From an uncultured Campylobacter sp. (GTDB taxonomy: Bacteria > Campylobacterota > Campylobacteria > Campylobacterales > Campylobacteraceae), in contig NZ_CALLWC010000054.1 in the NCBI RefSeq assembly GCF_938015785.1, positions 1 through 64,000 of the forward strand: DNA of 64,000 bases, in the 5' to 3' direction. The notes under the pieces are model-generated. The model was not told the DNA's origin, did no database searches, and saw nothing but the letters and a program-made list of their open reading frames with translations. Position numbers and translations under genes: made by a program. Below, piece by piece: positions 24,671 through 34,796 of the stretch (its first letter is position 1; every line of letters starts with the position of its first letter).

Positions 24671-26002
24671 ATGGTCGAAAGATACGCAAGAAAAGAGATG
24701 TCTGAAAAATGGAGCTTGCAAGCCAAATACGATGCGTGGCTAAAAGTCGAGCTCGCAGCGGTTAAGGCGTGGAATAAGCTAGGTTTAATAAGCGACTGCG
24801 ATAAAGATAAAATTCTACAAAACGCAAGCTTTAGGATCGAGCGGATAGATGAGATCGAAAAGACCACCAAGCACGACGTGATTGCATTTCTAACGAGCGT
24901 GAGTGAGAGTCTTGGGCAGGAGAGCCGCTTCGTACATTACGGCATGACTAGTAGTGACTGCATCGATACTGCCGTCGCGCTGCAAATCAAAGAAAGCATG
25001 GAGCTCATCATTGAGGATGTGCAAAATTTAAAAGCCGCGATAAAATCTCAAGCCATGAAGCACAAAATGACGCTGATGGTCGGGCGCAGCCACGGTATCC
25101 ACGGCGAGCCGATCACTTTTGGGCTCGTGCTTGCGGTCTGGTATGATGAGATAAATCGCGCGCTAGAGCTTTTGCAACACGCAAAAAGCGTCATCAGCTA
25201 CGGCAAAATAAGTGGTGCGATGGGGAATTTTGCCCACGCCCCACTAGAGCTGGAAGAGCTAGTGTGCGAATATCTGGGGCTAAAGCCCGCTCCCGCGTCC
25301 AATCAAGTCATCCAGCGCGATCGCTACGCACAGGTAATGAGCGCACTTGCGATCCTAGCTTCCAGCTGCGAAAAGATCGCTATCGCAATCCGTCACTATC
25401 AACGCACAGAGGTTTATGAGGCAGAGGAATTTTTTAGCCCAGGTCAAAAGGGCAGCTCTGCGATGCCGCACAAACGAAATCCTGTGCTTAGCGAAAACGT
25501 AACGGGACTATGCCGTATGATCCGCAGCTTCGCAATACCCGCGATGGAGGACGTAGCACTATGGCACGAACGCGATATCAGCCATAGCTCGGTCGAGCGA
25601 TTTATCCTCCCCGACGGCTTTATAACTGCTGATTTTATGCTAAATCGCTTGACGAGCTTGATCGAAAAACTGCTCGTATATCCCGAAAATATGATGAGAA
25701 ATCTAAATTTAACCGGTGGGCTCGTATTTTCGCAGCGCGTGCTGCTAGAGCTGCCTAAACGAGGAGTTAGCAGAGAGGATGCTTATAAAATCGTGCAGCG
25801 TAATGCGATGAAGGTCTGGGCGGATCTGCAAGAGGGCAAAAAAGCTATAGATGAGCAAGGGCATAGCCTATTTTTGCAAAATCTGCTAGCAGATACAAAG
25901 CTACGAGAAAAGCTAAGCGAAAGCGAGATCAAAGAGTGCTTTGACTACGGATATTACACCAAAAACGTGGACGCGATTTTCGCTAGGGTTTTTGGCAAAT
26001 AG
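24671..26002 (+). CDS. purB: Adenylosuccinate lyase
   Basis: 443 residues from MVERYARKEMS, preceded by GAAAGG; the frame extends upstream but that part is the antisense of the neighbouring gene. Signature SSAMPHKRNP, the GRSHGIHGEP active-site His segment and HYGMTSSD are intact. It cleaves SAICAR and adenylosuccinate in purine synthesis. Confidence 0.95.
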   Translation: MVERYARKEMSEKWSLQAKYDAWLKVELAAVKAWNKLGLISDCDKDKILQNASFRIERIDEIEKTTKHDVIAFLTSVSESLGQESRFVHYGMTSSDCIDTAVALQIKESMELIIEDVQNLKAAIKSQAMKHKMTLMVGRSHGIHGEPITFGLVLAVWYDEINRALELLQHAKSVISYGKISGAMGNFAHAPLELEELVCEYLGLKPAPASNQVIQRDRYAQVMSALAILASSCEKIAIAIRHYQRTEVYEAEEFFSPGQKGSSAMPHKRNPVLSENVTGLCRMIRSFAIPAMEDVALWHERDISHSSVERFILPDGFITADFMLNRLTSLIEKLLVYPENMMRNLNLTGGLVFSQRVLLELPKRGVSREDAYKIVQRNAMKVWADLQEGKKAIDEQGHSLFLQNLLADTKLREKLSESEIKECFDYGYYTKNVDAIFARVFGK

Positions 26003-26831
26003 CAGACACGTGGCTTGCTATTTTAAAGCTCCGAACGGGCCTACAAAATATAGCAAAGCGGCTAGAAATTTATGTTTGCGCCGAAGCATTTTAATAACCG
26101 CGATTGAAATTTTAAAATTTTGATAAAGATAAAATTTTAGTAAAAGCGTAGCGCTTGTGGATAAATCTGGCATCTAAATCCGCACGACAGGCATCTACCG
26201 CTTTTACCGCGAATTTTCTACGGTTGCAACTAACCTTAAAATCGTAAAAATTTAATGCTTTAAAACGGTAAAATTCTTAGGCGTAGTAGTTTTAGAATTT
26301 TACCGCAAAATTTAAGTGCTAATCCCGAAGATGTAAATGCGAGATTTCCATAAAGCAAACAGGACCAATTCACCTCTAAATCAACTGCCATTAAAGCGCA
26401 ATCCTTTTACGTGCTCGCTTAGCATTTTGCCTATGGCAACCAACCAAATTTTAATGATTTTATGGCATTTCTGCGTTGGCTCAAGCTAGGGGTCGCGAGA
26501 TATCCGAAGCAATTATGAAACAAATTTAAAGTGGCAAATGGAGACATTGATAAAATTCCGCTTTTTCAACTTAAAATTATAACGATTCTTAGAAAAAAGC
26601 GGATTGAGTAAAATTTCATAAATTCCATCAATTTAAGCGCTTAGCAGATAGTACCAAAATACGAGCCAAGCATGTGAATATATTTGAATTTTGTATGTAC
26701 GAGTGGGTAAAATTTGATGTCTAGTACCGGCAGCATCCTTGATTATCATATAATTATGTCTGAATTGCTAGCAAATTTCGGATTAAACAATCCTGCGATT
26801 TGATGTCTAATAATTATTTAGAATTTAAAAC
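26003..26831. other. Intergenic, RAATTY-rich, no gene recognised
   Basis: About 830 bases. No frame with a plausible start and family match. The sequence is a patchwork of words such as AAAATTT and GAATTTT and may be decayed coding DNA. Confidence 0.5.
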
Positions 26832-26861
26832 GGATGGGACGGGAGTTCGTTCGCCCCATCC
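26832..26861 (-). terminator. Terminator of the outer-membrane barrel gene
   Basis: GGATGGG pairs with CCCATCC; on the minus strand GTTTTAAATT follows. It lies 21 bases after the stop codon. Confidence 0.65.
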
Positions 26862-26882
26862 TGCGCTAGTACATTAGAATTT

Positions 26883-27515
26883 TTAGAATTTAAAGTTGTA
26901 TCCTAAATATAGTCCATGATTGGTCTCGTAGGCTTTATCTATATCCTCTCCGAGCTTACTAGCCTTGTATCTCGTGTAGTCCGCCTTGTAGCCAAACTCG
27001 ATCTCATTATGCTCATCAAAGCTATATAAACCGCCCAGCCTTGCGCCGATGACCCAGCCAGGCAGAGTCTTTGAAAGCGAATCGCTACTTCCGTCAGATT
27101 CGTCATATGAATAAATTTTATATTTCAAAAATGAAACTCCTGTATATGCGCCCGCTACGAGTTTAAAGCCATTCGTAATCTCAGGCGTAAAATCCCCGCC
27201 TACGAGCAAGCTATGCTTATTCCACTCGTGTTTAAATATGATGTCCTCGTCAGTGCCAGTTTTCGAAGCTTTGAAATCATACAAGTACTCGCCGTACGCC
27301 CTAGCTATACCGAAATCGTAACCGCCTTTAAAGCCGAGCGCAGTCTGCCCCTTATTATCTTTATTCGTGCCAGAATCGTCCTCGTCAGACCATTTAGTAG
27401 TGATGCTGGATTTAAAAGAATAATCTCCCTCGATACCTAAAAATATCCCCTCGCCAAAGCTTGAACTCACGCATACCGCAGCGGCAAACGCCGCGATTAA
27501 AATTTTGTTTTTCAC
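26883..27515 (-). CDS. Small outer-membrane beta-barrel protein
   Basis: 210 residues: a signal peptide (MKNKILIAAFAAAVCVSSSFG), then eight or so amphipathic strands and a C-terminal LGYNFKF, the terminal aromatic residue recognised by the BAM machinery. Family like OmpX/PagP-size barrels; role unknown. It is monocistronic with its own terminator. Confidence 0.75.
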   Translation of the reverse strand: MKNKILIAAFAAAVCVSSSFGEGIFLGIEGDYSFKSSITTKWSDEDDSGTNKDNKGQTALGFKGGYDFGIARAYGEYLYDFKASKTGTDEDIIFKHEWNKHSLLVGGDFTPEITNGFKLVAGAYTGVSFLKYKIYSYDESDGSSDSLSKTLPGWVIGARLGGLYSFDEHNEIEFGYKADYTRYKASKLGEDIDKAYETNHGLYLGYNFKF

Positions 27516-27996
27516 ATTTTCTCCTTATAATTTATAATTTCGGGCTTTCCGCCGCCGCTTTGCCATTTTACCGCTTGCTATCTTTGAGCGTCTTCCGCCA
27601 AGCTCGCTCATAAGCATGTTTAAAATTTGCTGATTATAATATCCTTTTTTTGAAATTTCGATGAATTTCGCGACAAGACTTGGAATTTTATCTCACTCGC
27701 CTTGGATAAAATTTTATCTTGATTGCCTGGATGAAATTCGATGAAATTCTACGCCGCCTCCCCGTGAGCAACTAGAAAATTTAAACACCGGACACCATTA
27801 AAAACAATCTGTGATAAAATTTAAATCGCCTATTTAGTTGTTCGTTTTTATGTATAATTTAAAATTTACACACGAGATAAGTGCCGTGTTACCGATAGTA
27901 ACTGCACTTTTAAAAATTTAAGACGATTTGATTTGGAATTTATAAAATTCCCGCCTCATTTTTGTATCATAAGCCAAATCCAAAAAAGGAGTATCT
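27516..27996. other. Intergenic with likely promoter for the DASS transporter
   Basis: 480 bases between divergent genes. A TATAAT at 27853-27858 preceded by TTTATG is a plausible plus-strand -10 box, giving a leader of about 135 bases before the transporter ATG. No hairpin regulator is recognised. Confidence 0.45.
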
Positions 27997-29469
27997 ATGG
28001 AAGAACACAAAGTGGAATTACGCAACTCCCGCTTACAAGGGCCGCTAGACTCAGACGTAGACGAGCTGGGTTTAGACAGGCTCACCGACACCGTGCCGTT
28101 TCCTAAGCGTGGCGTAATTATCATGGCGATTGCCGCTGCTGTGGGTTTTGCGCTATATGCCACGTTACCGTTTGAGCCCAATGTCAAAAAAGGCCTTGCG
28201 CTGCTTGCTTTCATCGCAATTATGTGGCTTACAGAGGCCGTGCATATCACGGTAACCGCGCTTATGGTGCCGGTGCTTGCGGTAGCTATCGGACTTGGTA
28301 AATTCGCTAAAGATGGCACTTTCACGGCTGCCACCATCAAAAGCACGCTTGCGAATTTTGCAAACCCTACGATCTTTACCTTTTTCGGCGGCTTCGCGCT
28401 GGCAACGGCTCTGCATATGCAAAAGCTAGACAAAAAGATCGCGATGTGGCTAATCGCCCGCGCAGGCGGTCGCTTGGGTGTAGCTGCGATTTTAATCTGC
28501 CTTGCTACGGCGATCCTTTCGATGTGGGTTTCAAACACCGCAACTGCTGCGATGATGCTTCCGATCGCACTTGGAATTTGCGCCAACATGGACGAGAGCA
28601 AAGATCGCGGCACGCTCGTGTTTTTGCTTTTAGGCATCGCGTATTCTGCAAGTATCGGAGGTTTGGGCACGCTCGTGGGCTCACCGCCAAATTTAATCGT
28701 GGCTCAAGCCTTGCACTACAGCTTCGCAGACTGGATGAAGGTAGGTTTGCCGCTAATGTGCGTGATGCTACCGATAATGCTTGTGGTGCTTTATATAATT
28801 TTCAAGCCGAATTTAAGCCATAAAATAGAGATGGATCTGGAGCATATCCCTTGGACGCGCGAGCGCATTATTACGATCGTCGTATTTGCTCTAACAGCGC
28901 TTGGCTGGATATTTTCAAAGCAAATTTCAGCCCTTGTGGGCTTTAAAGTGGATGATGCTTACGTCGCCATCTGCTCGGCAGTCGTAATCGTCATACTAGG
29001 GCTTGCCAAATGGCACGATATCGCCGAAAACACCGAATGGGGCGTGTTGCTGCTTTTTGGCGGCGGACTTACGCTAAGTGCGGTTTTAGGCGATTCCGGA
29101 GCTTCTAAGGTACTTGGTGATCTAGTCGCGCATACTTTCGGCGGAGCGCCTACTTACATCGTACTTTTGGTAACGGCGGTTTTCATCATCTGCCTTACGG
29201 AATTTACGAGCAATACCGCCTCTGCTGCACTTTTAGTACCAGTATTTGCGGGAGTAGCGGCGCAAATGGGGCTACCAAAAGAAACTCTTACTATAGTAAT
29301 CGGTGTGGGCGCAAGCTGCGCTTTCATAATGCCGGTAGCGACGCCGCCGAATGCTTTGGTTTTCGGAACGGGACGCATTCGCCAGGCGGAAATGGTACGA
29401 AGTGGCGGAATTCTAGCGATATTCTCCGCGTTTTTGGTTTCGGGATACGCGTATATTTTTTACTCGTAA
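27997..29469 (+). CDS. DASS-family (SLC13) di/tricarboxylate or anion transporter
   Basis: 490 residues with about twelve membrane segments. The paired SNT motifs of the DASS family are present: WVSNTATAAMMLPI and TSNTASAALLVPV, each in a re-entrant hairpin that binds Na+ and the carboxylate. It imports anions such as succinate, malate or citrate with sodium. The substrate cannot be read from sequence. An AAAGGAG lies before the ATG. Confidence 0.88.
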   Translation: MEEHKVELRNSRLQGPLDSDVDELGLDRLTDTVPFPKRGVIIMAIAAAVGFALYATLPFEPNVKKGLALLAFIAIMWLTEAVHITVTALMVPVLAVAIGLGKFAKDGTFTAATIKSTLANFANPTIFTFFGGFALATALHMQKLDKKIAMWLIARAGGRLGVAAILICLATAILSMWVSNTATAAMMLPIALGICANMDESKDRGTLVFLLLGIAYSASIGGLGTLVGSPPNLIVAQALHYSFADWMKVGLPLMCVMLPIMLVVLYIIFKPNLSHKIEMDLEHIPWTRERIITIVVFALTALGWIFSKQISALVGFKVDDAYVAICSAVVIVILGLAKWHDIAENTEWGVLLLFGGGLTLSAVLGDSGASKVLGDLVAHTFGGAPTYIVLLVTAVFIICLTEFTSNTASAALLVPVFAGVAAQMGLPKETLTIVIGVGASCAFIMPVATPPNALVFGTGRIRQAEMVRSGGILAIFSAFLVSGYAYIFYS

Positions 29470-29602
29470 AATTCCGTCAAAATTCTATAGTCCGGGTATC
29501 TACTCGGACTAAATATATTTATAAGATATATTTTTAAACTCCTAAATTTTCGGAATTTTTATAAAAAAATTCTAATTTAATACTATTTTAATCAGTTATC
29601 TG

Positions 29603-29608
29603 TATAAT
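29603..29608 (+). promoter_or_regulatory. -10 box of the amino-acid ABC operon
   Basis: TATAAT, preceded by TCTG and by a T-rich tract, 28 bases before the first permease start codon, which has GGAAAGAAG. Confidence 0.6.
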
Positions 29609-29635
29609 ACACATATTTTACGGAAAGAAGAATTT

Positions 29636-30289
29636 ATGGATTTTGATTTTATAGCTAAATTTAGCCCGATGTTCGTAAAGGCGGGAATTTTAACGCTGAA
29701 GCTCGCATTTTACGGGATTTTACTATCCATCATCATCGGTTTTATCTGCACGCTAATAAAATACAAAAGGCTGCCGCTGCTAAGCCCGCTTGTGAGCGCA
29801 TATATCGAGCTATCTCGCAATACTCCGCTTTTAATTCAGCTATTTTTTCTATACTACGGTCTGCCGAAGCTCGGCGTTCAAATTTCAGGCTTTACCTGCG
29901 CGATTGTAGGTCTTGCATTTTTGGGCGGAAGCTATATGAGCGAGAGCTTTAGGCTCGGTTTTGAGGCGATAAAAAAATCCCAGATCGAAAGCGCGATGAG
30001 CCTAGGCCTTAGCGAAGCACAGATAGTGTTTTACGTCGTGCTGCCGCGCGCTTTTGCGATCGCCCTACCCTCCATCAGCGCAAACATAATCTTTCTACTT
30101 AAAGAAACCTCGATCGTTAGCATCGTAGCGCTCGCCGATCTCGTTTATGCCGCAAAGGACGTGATCGGGCTGTATTACAAGACGAACGAGGCGCTATTTA
30201 TGTTAAGCGTTTCGTATCTGATCATAATCTTGCCGCTTTCGCTAGCGCTTACGCTGCTTGAAAAGCGCCTTGCGTATATGAGAGGCTAG
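29636..30289 (+). CDS. Amino-acid ABC transporter permease (first)
   Basis: 217 residues of the HisM/GlnP family with about five membrane helices, opening with the usual TLKLAFYGILLS, the ELSRNTPLLIQLFF motif, and the EAA loop with RAFAIALPSISANII. It pairs with the second permease two bases downstream; the two form a heterodimeric channel. Confidence 0.9.
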   Translation: MDFDFIAKFSPMFVKAGILTLKLAFYGILLSIIIGFICTLIKYKRLPLLSPLVSAYIELSRNTPLLIQLFFLYYGLPKLGVQISGFTCAIVGLAFLGGSYMSESFRLGFEAIKKSQIESAMSLGLSEAQIVFYVVLPRAFAIALPSISANIIFLLKETSIVSIVALADLVYAAKDVIGLYYKTNEALFMLSVSYLIIILPLSLALTLLEKRLAYMRG

Positions 30290-30291
30290 CG

Positions 30292-30948
30292 ATGGAACTC
30301 TTAAGCGGCGAAAATTTAATCAGGCTTCTTGGCGGGCTCGGGCTCACGCTGCAAATCGCGCTCATTTCAATCGCGGTTTCGCTCGCTCTGGGCTTGGTAC
30401 TTGGAATTTTAATGGCCTCTGGGCGCAGAGCCTTATACATCCCGCTTAAAATTTGCCTAGAGATCGTGCGCATCATGCCGCCTATCGTCTGGCTATTTAT
30501 CGTATATTTCGGCGCGAGCAAGGCATTTGGCATCCACATCTCAAATATCGCGGCTTCAATCATCGTCTTTAGCATCTGGGGCGTTTTTGAGATGATGGAT
30601 CTGGTGCGCGGCGCCGTGCTTAGCATACCCAAGCATCAGTTCGAAAGCGCCGAAGCGCTCGCATTTAGCAGATCGCAAATTTATCTCTACGTGATCCTGC
30701 CGCTTGCGATGAGGCGCCTAGTGCCCGCAACGATAAATTTATTCAGCAGGATGATAAAAACAACCTCGATCGCCGTACTAATCGGCGTCATCGAGCTCGT
30801 CAAAGTAGGCCAGCAGATCATCGAAGTAAACGTCTTCCGCGACAATTATGCGCCGCTAATCATCTACGGAGCGATATTTTTCGTATATTTTTTGATCTGT
30901 TATCCGATCTCGGCGCTTTCGAAAAAACTAGAAAATAGGTGGAGCTGA
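30292..30948 (+). CDS. Amino-acid ABC transporter permease (second)
   Basis: 218 residues, same family: LTLQIALISIAVSLALGLVLG, then EIVRIMPPIVWLFIVYFG and the EAA loop with LPLAMRRLVPATINLF. Its stop codon overlaps the ATPase start as TGATG. Confidence 0.9.
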   Translation: MELLSGENLIRLLGGLGLTLQIALISIAVSLALGLVLGILMASGRRALYIPLKICLEIVRIMPPIVWLFIVYFGASKAFGIHISNIAASIIVFSIWGVFEMMDLVRGAVLSIPKHQFESAEALAFSRSQIYLYVILPLAMRRLVPATINLFSRMIKTTSIAVLIGVIELVKVGQQIIEVNVFRDNYAPLIIYGAIFFVYFLICYPISALSKKLENRWS

Positions 30949-31685
30949 TGGAAATTTTAAAAATCGATAAAGTCAATAAATTTTACGGCGAGCTGCACGC
31001 GCTAAAGGACGTCAGCCTTAGCGTCGCGCAGGGCGAGGTCGTGGTGATCCTGGGTCCTAGCGGCTGCGGCAAAAGCACCCTACTTCGCACGATCAACGGG
31101 TTAGAGCCGGTACAAAGCGGAAATTTTATAATCGAAGGCGAGCGGATCGATCAAAATTTCAAAGAGTGGCGCAGGATCAGACAAAAGATCGGCATGGTCT
31201 TTCAAAGCTACGAGCTTTTCGATCATCTAAGCGTTCTGCATAACATAATCCTGGGCCCGATGAAGGTACAAAACGTCCCGAAAGAGGAAGCGATAGCTTT
31301 AGCTCGCGAATGGCTAAAGATCGTAGGTCTTGCGGATAAGGAAAACTCCTACCCCAAAGAGCTTAGCGGCGGGCAGAAGCAGCGCATCGCAATCGTGCGA
31401 AGCCTGGTGATGAAACCAAAGATCATGCTTTTTGACGAGGTTACTGCAGCTCTTGATCCCGAGATCGTGCGCGAGGTGCTCGACGTAATGCTAAATCTTG
31501 CCAAAGAGGGGCAGACGATGCTAATCGTAACGCACGAGATGGGCTTTGCGCGCGCCGTAGCCGATCGTATAGTTTTTATGGATGAGGGAAGTATCGTCGA
31601 GATTAACAAGCCGGAGGCGTTCTTTACTGCGCCGAAGAGCGAGCGCGCGAAGAAATTTCTAAATATGTTCGAATTTAAAAAATAA
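30948..31685 (+). CDS. Amino-acid ABC transporter ATPase
   Basis: 245 residues from MEILKIDKVNKFYG. Walker A GPSGCGKST, signature LSGGQKQR, Walker B IMLFDEVTAALDPE and the H-loop His in THEMGFA are all intact. The ATG overlaps the previous stop and has AGGTGGAG upstream; a GTG three codons earlier is possible but less likely. It powers the importer with the two permeases and the CjaA-type binding protein. Confidence 0.93.
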   Translation: MEILKIDKVNKFYGELHALKDVSLSVAQGEVVVILGPSGCGKSTLLRTINGLEPVQSGNFIIEGERIDQNFKEWRRIRQKIGMVFQSYELFDHLSVLHNIILGPMKVQNVPKEEAIALAREWLKIVGLADKENSYPKELSGGQKQRIAIVRSLVMKPKIMLFDEVTAALDPEIVREVLDVMLNLAKEGQTMLIVTHEMGFARAVADRIVFMDEGSIVEINKPEAFFTAPKSERAKKFLNMFEFKK

Positions 31686-31705
31686 ATTTTAATAAAGGAG
31701 AAAAG

Positions 31706-32566
31706 ATGAAAAAAACGCTAAGCACGCTTTTTATCTTAGGTGCGTTATTTTTCGCAGGCTGCAACGACGAGGGCAAAGGCTCCTCAAATTCCGCGCAAGG
31801 CTCCGTCGAGTCGCAAAGTTATATCGACGGGATTAAAAAGCGCGGCGTAGTAAGGATCGCGGTTTTCGGCGACAAGCCGCCGTTTGGTTACATCGACGAG
31901 ACGGGTAAAAACGCGGGATATGACGTGTATTTTGCAAAACGTATCGCAAAGGAGCTTTTAGGCGATGAGAGCAAGGTGCAGTTCGTGCTCGTAGAGGCCG
32001 CCAATCGCGCGGAATTCTTGGCGTCTGATAAGGTCGATATCACGCTTGCAAATTTCACCGTCACGCCGGAGCGCAAAGAGGTCGTGGATTTCGTGCTGCC
32101 GTATATGAAGGTAGCTCTCGGCATCGCGAGCCCAAATGGCGATATCACCGACGTTTCGCAGCTTAAGGACAAAACGCTTTTAATCAACAAAGGCACGACC
32201 GCGGATCTGTATTTTACGAAAAACCATCCCGAGATCAAGCTTTTAAAATTTGACCAAAATACCGAGACTTTCGGTGCGATGCTGGATCGCAGAGGCGATG
32301 CGATCGCGCATGATAATACGCTTTTGTTTGCGTGGACGAAGTCAAACCCGGGTTTTAAGGTAGGCATCCGCTCGCTCGGCGATCAGGACGTCATCGCGCC
32401 CGCGGTCAAAAAGGGCAACGACGAGCTTCGCAAATGGCTTGACGATCTAATCGTAAAGCTTGCGGACGAGAAATTTTTCCACGCCGACTACGATGCGACG
32501 CTAGCGCCGGTATACGGCGACGACATCAAGGCTGACGACGTCGTAATCGAGGGCGGGAAGCTATAA
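31706..32566 (+). CDS. cjaA: Cysteine-binding lipoprotein CjaA
   Basis: 286 residues. The signal ends in a lipobox FFAGC (Cys19). The mature part matches C. jejuni CjaA closely over long stretches: VFGDKPPFGYIDE, VQFVLVEAANRAEFL, TPERKEVVDF, LLINKGTTADLYFT, RGDAIAHDNTLLFAW and DDVVIEGGKL. CjaA binds cysteine, so the operon is a cysteine importer. The gene is last in the operon, 20 bases after the ATPase, with AAAGGAG. Confidence 0.92.
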   Translation: MKKTLSTLFILGALFFAGCNDEGKGSSNSAQGSVESQSYIDGIKKRGVVRIAVFGDKPPFGYIDETGKNAGYDVYFAKRIAKELLGDESKVQFVLVEAANRAEFLASDKVDITLANFTVTPERKEVVDFVLPYMKVALGIASPNGDITDVSQLKDKTLLINKGTTADLYFTKNHPEIKLLKFDQNTETFGAMLDRRGDAIAHDNTLLFAWTKSNPGFKVGIRSLGDQDVIAPAVKKGNDELRKWLDDLIVKLADEKFFHADYDATLAPVYGDDIKADDVVIEGGKL

Positions 32567-32615
32567 ATTTTGATTCGCCGTCTAATTTAGCGGGGCGATT
32601 TTACTAGGCCCCACA

Positions 32616-32688
32616 AGCTCGCAGCGAGCTGGCGCCGTAGCTTTACCGAAACGGCGCCTATAAACGCTCATAGGAGGCGAGTGCTTTT
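32616..32688 (+). terminator. Hairpin cluster after cjaA
   Basis: AGCTCGC-A-GCGAGCT (32616-32630) is followed by GGCGCCGT / ACGGCGCC (32631-32658) and CCTAT / ATAGG, then GTGCTTTTTT. Together they probably end the ABC operon transcript. Confidence 0.55.
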
Positions 32689-33209
32689 TTATAAGCTAGC
32701 TAAATTATCGATCTAGCGGCAAAGTTTTGCTTCCGCACGACAGATTTAGCCACCAAGTAAATTTTAACCGAGATGGAATGCAACCTAGCGCCCGTCGTCG
32801 CGGCAAAATTTAAGTCGCGCGCGGCGGCATAAAATTTCAAGCGATAGTAGAATTCTAATGCAACCTTCTCGTGCGGTAAAAATTTATGCCGTGCGAGCAA
32901 TGATAAATCGTAAGCGCTCGCTCACTAAACGGATCGGGATTTATAAAATTTTATTGGCTCAAGGCGGCTTGCAAAATCTTATACGAACGCCTCTCGCGCG
33001 CGTTCTATCTTTCGATTGGCTCGTGCGAAAGAGCGATCGCACATCCGCCCAAACGCACAATCTGCGCAACGCATTTATTTCCACGCCCAACTACACAGCG
33101 CATTTGTACCGCTAAGCCTACGATCCTGCGCGCTTTGTCTGCATATCTGTGTGTCGCCGGAGCCGTATACGGCCCGCCGCCGTCATACTCCACAGCGCCG
33201 CCGCTTGCC
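32689..33209. other. Intergenic, no gene recognised
   Basis: About 520 bases between convergent genes. No plausible gene or RNA beyond the upstream hairpins. Confidence 0.45.
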
Positions 33210-34595
33210 TCATTCGCTCCAAATTTTACGGTTCAAATTTAGCTCGCTCACGATACCCACAAGCGCGCCGATCTCATCTACGTAAAGCGCTATCGTGGCG
33301 TCTTGCTTTAGCGAGCAGTCGATTCTAGGCTCGAAATTATCGCGCCAGGTCTCGATCGCCACGTAAATTTTATCCTCCCTTAGCACCGCGTTTATCTGCG
33401 AGCCTAGCCTTAGATAAACCTCCGTCAGTCGCTGCATCAAAAGCGGCGTCAGAGCGTATCTAGCGCCCACTTGATCGGTCGTATAGACATCGAAAAATTC
33501 CTCAAATTTCACGTCGTCCATATTCGCTCGCTGCCCGTATTTGCGCAGATTTCGCGAGTTTTTGTGACATACCCGCACCTCGCAGTTAAGCCTTTTATGA
33601 AAGTCCGCGACGAAAAGCACTCCTTGAAATTTTACGTCGGTGCGAGTGCCGTTTTTGGTGCGCACCTTTTCGGCAGCGTAAAAGTCGCTAAAGCTAACGC
33701 GCACACCCTGCACCTCCCCGCTCATCATATCCTCGCTCGATTGCTCGTTTATGTAGCAGTCGTAAATTTCAAAAAACTCATCCGTCCCCAGCCCGCCATT
33801 TTCATCGTAGCTAAGCCCGAAGCTTTTTGCGATACTCGCGACGACCCTGTTTTTAAAATTTGATCTGAAATTCCGTCTTTTACTCGCCGTCAAAAGAGCG
33901 CTCACGACGCCGTAAACAGCTACGCCGAAAAATACGCCGACCGCCATCTCCTCCCAAAAGCGCGCCACTAGTGCGCCCACGCCGGTCCCTACGGCAGCAG
34001 CGATTAGACCAGCCTTTTTCACCGCTTTTTGCAGTGCCGCGCGCTCATCCTCCAGGCTCTGTAGATCGGCTAGAAAGTTAAATTTTGATCCGGCTGTTCC
34101 GTCTTTCTCGCTCCCGCCCTCGCCTTCGGCGGCTTTGGACTCAAACCTCCCGTGAGTAGCGCTCATGCGGCTATCGCTGTCTTTAAAGCCACTACCCTCG
34201 CCCGCTTCGGCTTTTAATACCTGCACCTCTTTCGCATCGGCGCTTAAAATTTGCCCATCTTGCGCCGCGCCCTGCCCTAGCGTGCCCCTGTTTTGCGCCG
34301 TGTCAAAGCCGCTAAATTTATCAAAATTTGCGCGCTGCGCCCCCTCGTTTTTGCTAGAGCTCAAGCTGCAAAATAGACGGTAAAGCAGTCCGTTTAAAAC
34401 TGGAAAGATGATGAAAAGCGCGACTATGAGCCAGTTTGTATCAAATGAGACAGGCTCCGCCCTGGTATTCAAAAACACGTAAAGTCCGAGTAGCAGCAGG
34501 GTTATCAAAAATGAGACGAGCTTGCTAATGCGCGCGAGCTTTTCGCGCCGTTTTTCAAGCAGGTAAAGCTCCTCTAAATCGCCGTTTCTATCCAT
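33210..34595 (-). CDS. DUF3137 membrane protein with inserted linker
   Basis: 461 residues from MDRNGDLEELY, which has AAGG seven bases upstream; an ATG seven codons earlier has no site. Two N-terminal membrane helices (about 25-80), a linker of about 110 residues rich in Gly, Ala, Glu and Ser, a second hydrophobic pair (about 190-240), and a C-terminal DUF3137 domain with VQGVRVSFSDFYAAEK and KFQGVLFVADFHK. DUF3137 genes are often paired with lemA; here lemA is about 20 kb away. The linker looks expanded compared with usual DUF3137 proteins and has RAATTY words in its DNA. Confidence 0.75.
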   Translation of the reverse strand: MDRNGDLEELYLLEKRREKLARISKLVSFLITLLLLGLYVFLNTRAEPVSFDTNWLIVALFIIFPVLNGLLYRLFCSLSSSKNEGAQRANFDKFSGFDTAQNRGTLGQGAAQDGQILSADAKEVQVLKAEAGEGSGFKDSDSRMSATHGRFESKAAEGEGGSEKDGTAGSKFNFLADLQSLEDERAALQKAVKKAGLIAAAVGTGVGALVARFWEEMAVGVFFGVAVYGVVSALLTASKRRNFRSNFKNRVVASIAKSFGLSYDENGGLGTDEFFEIYDCYINEQSSEDMMSGEVQGVRVSFSDFYAAEKVRTKNGTRTDVKFQGVLFVADFHKRLNCEVRVCHKNSRNLRKYGQRANMDDVKFEEFFDVYTTDQVGARYALTPLLMQRLTEVYLRLGSQINAVLREDKIYVAIETWRDNFEPRIDCSLKQDATIALYVDEIGALVGIVSELNLNRKIWSE

Positions 34596-34796
34596 AATCC
34601 GCCTTTTGTAGCGCATTTAAGCGCCGGTTCATTTGTCGCGCAAATGTTAAATTTAACCGCGTGCCGCAAGTTTGATCGCCGCTAAATTTAGCGTAAAGCT
34701 CGCGCCCTGCTGTGATAAATTTTAAAATTTACTGCGCCTGCCTTAGATTTAGCCGTTATAAATTTTAAATTTCGTCCTTGCCGCGCCGCAGTTCGT

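Noticed and set aside
27918..28670. Minus-strand frame of 250 codons opposite the DASS transporter
   Set aside because: Antisense of a clear transporter gene with all family motifs on the plus strand.
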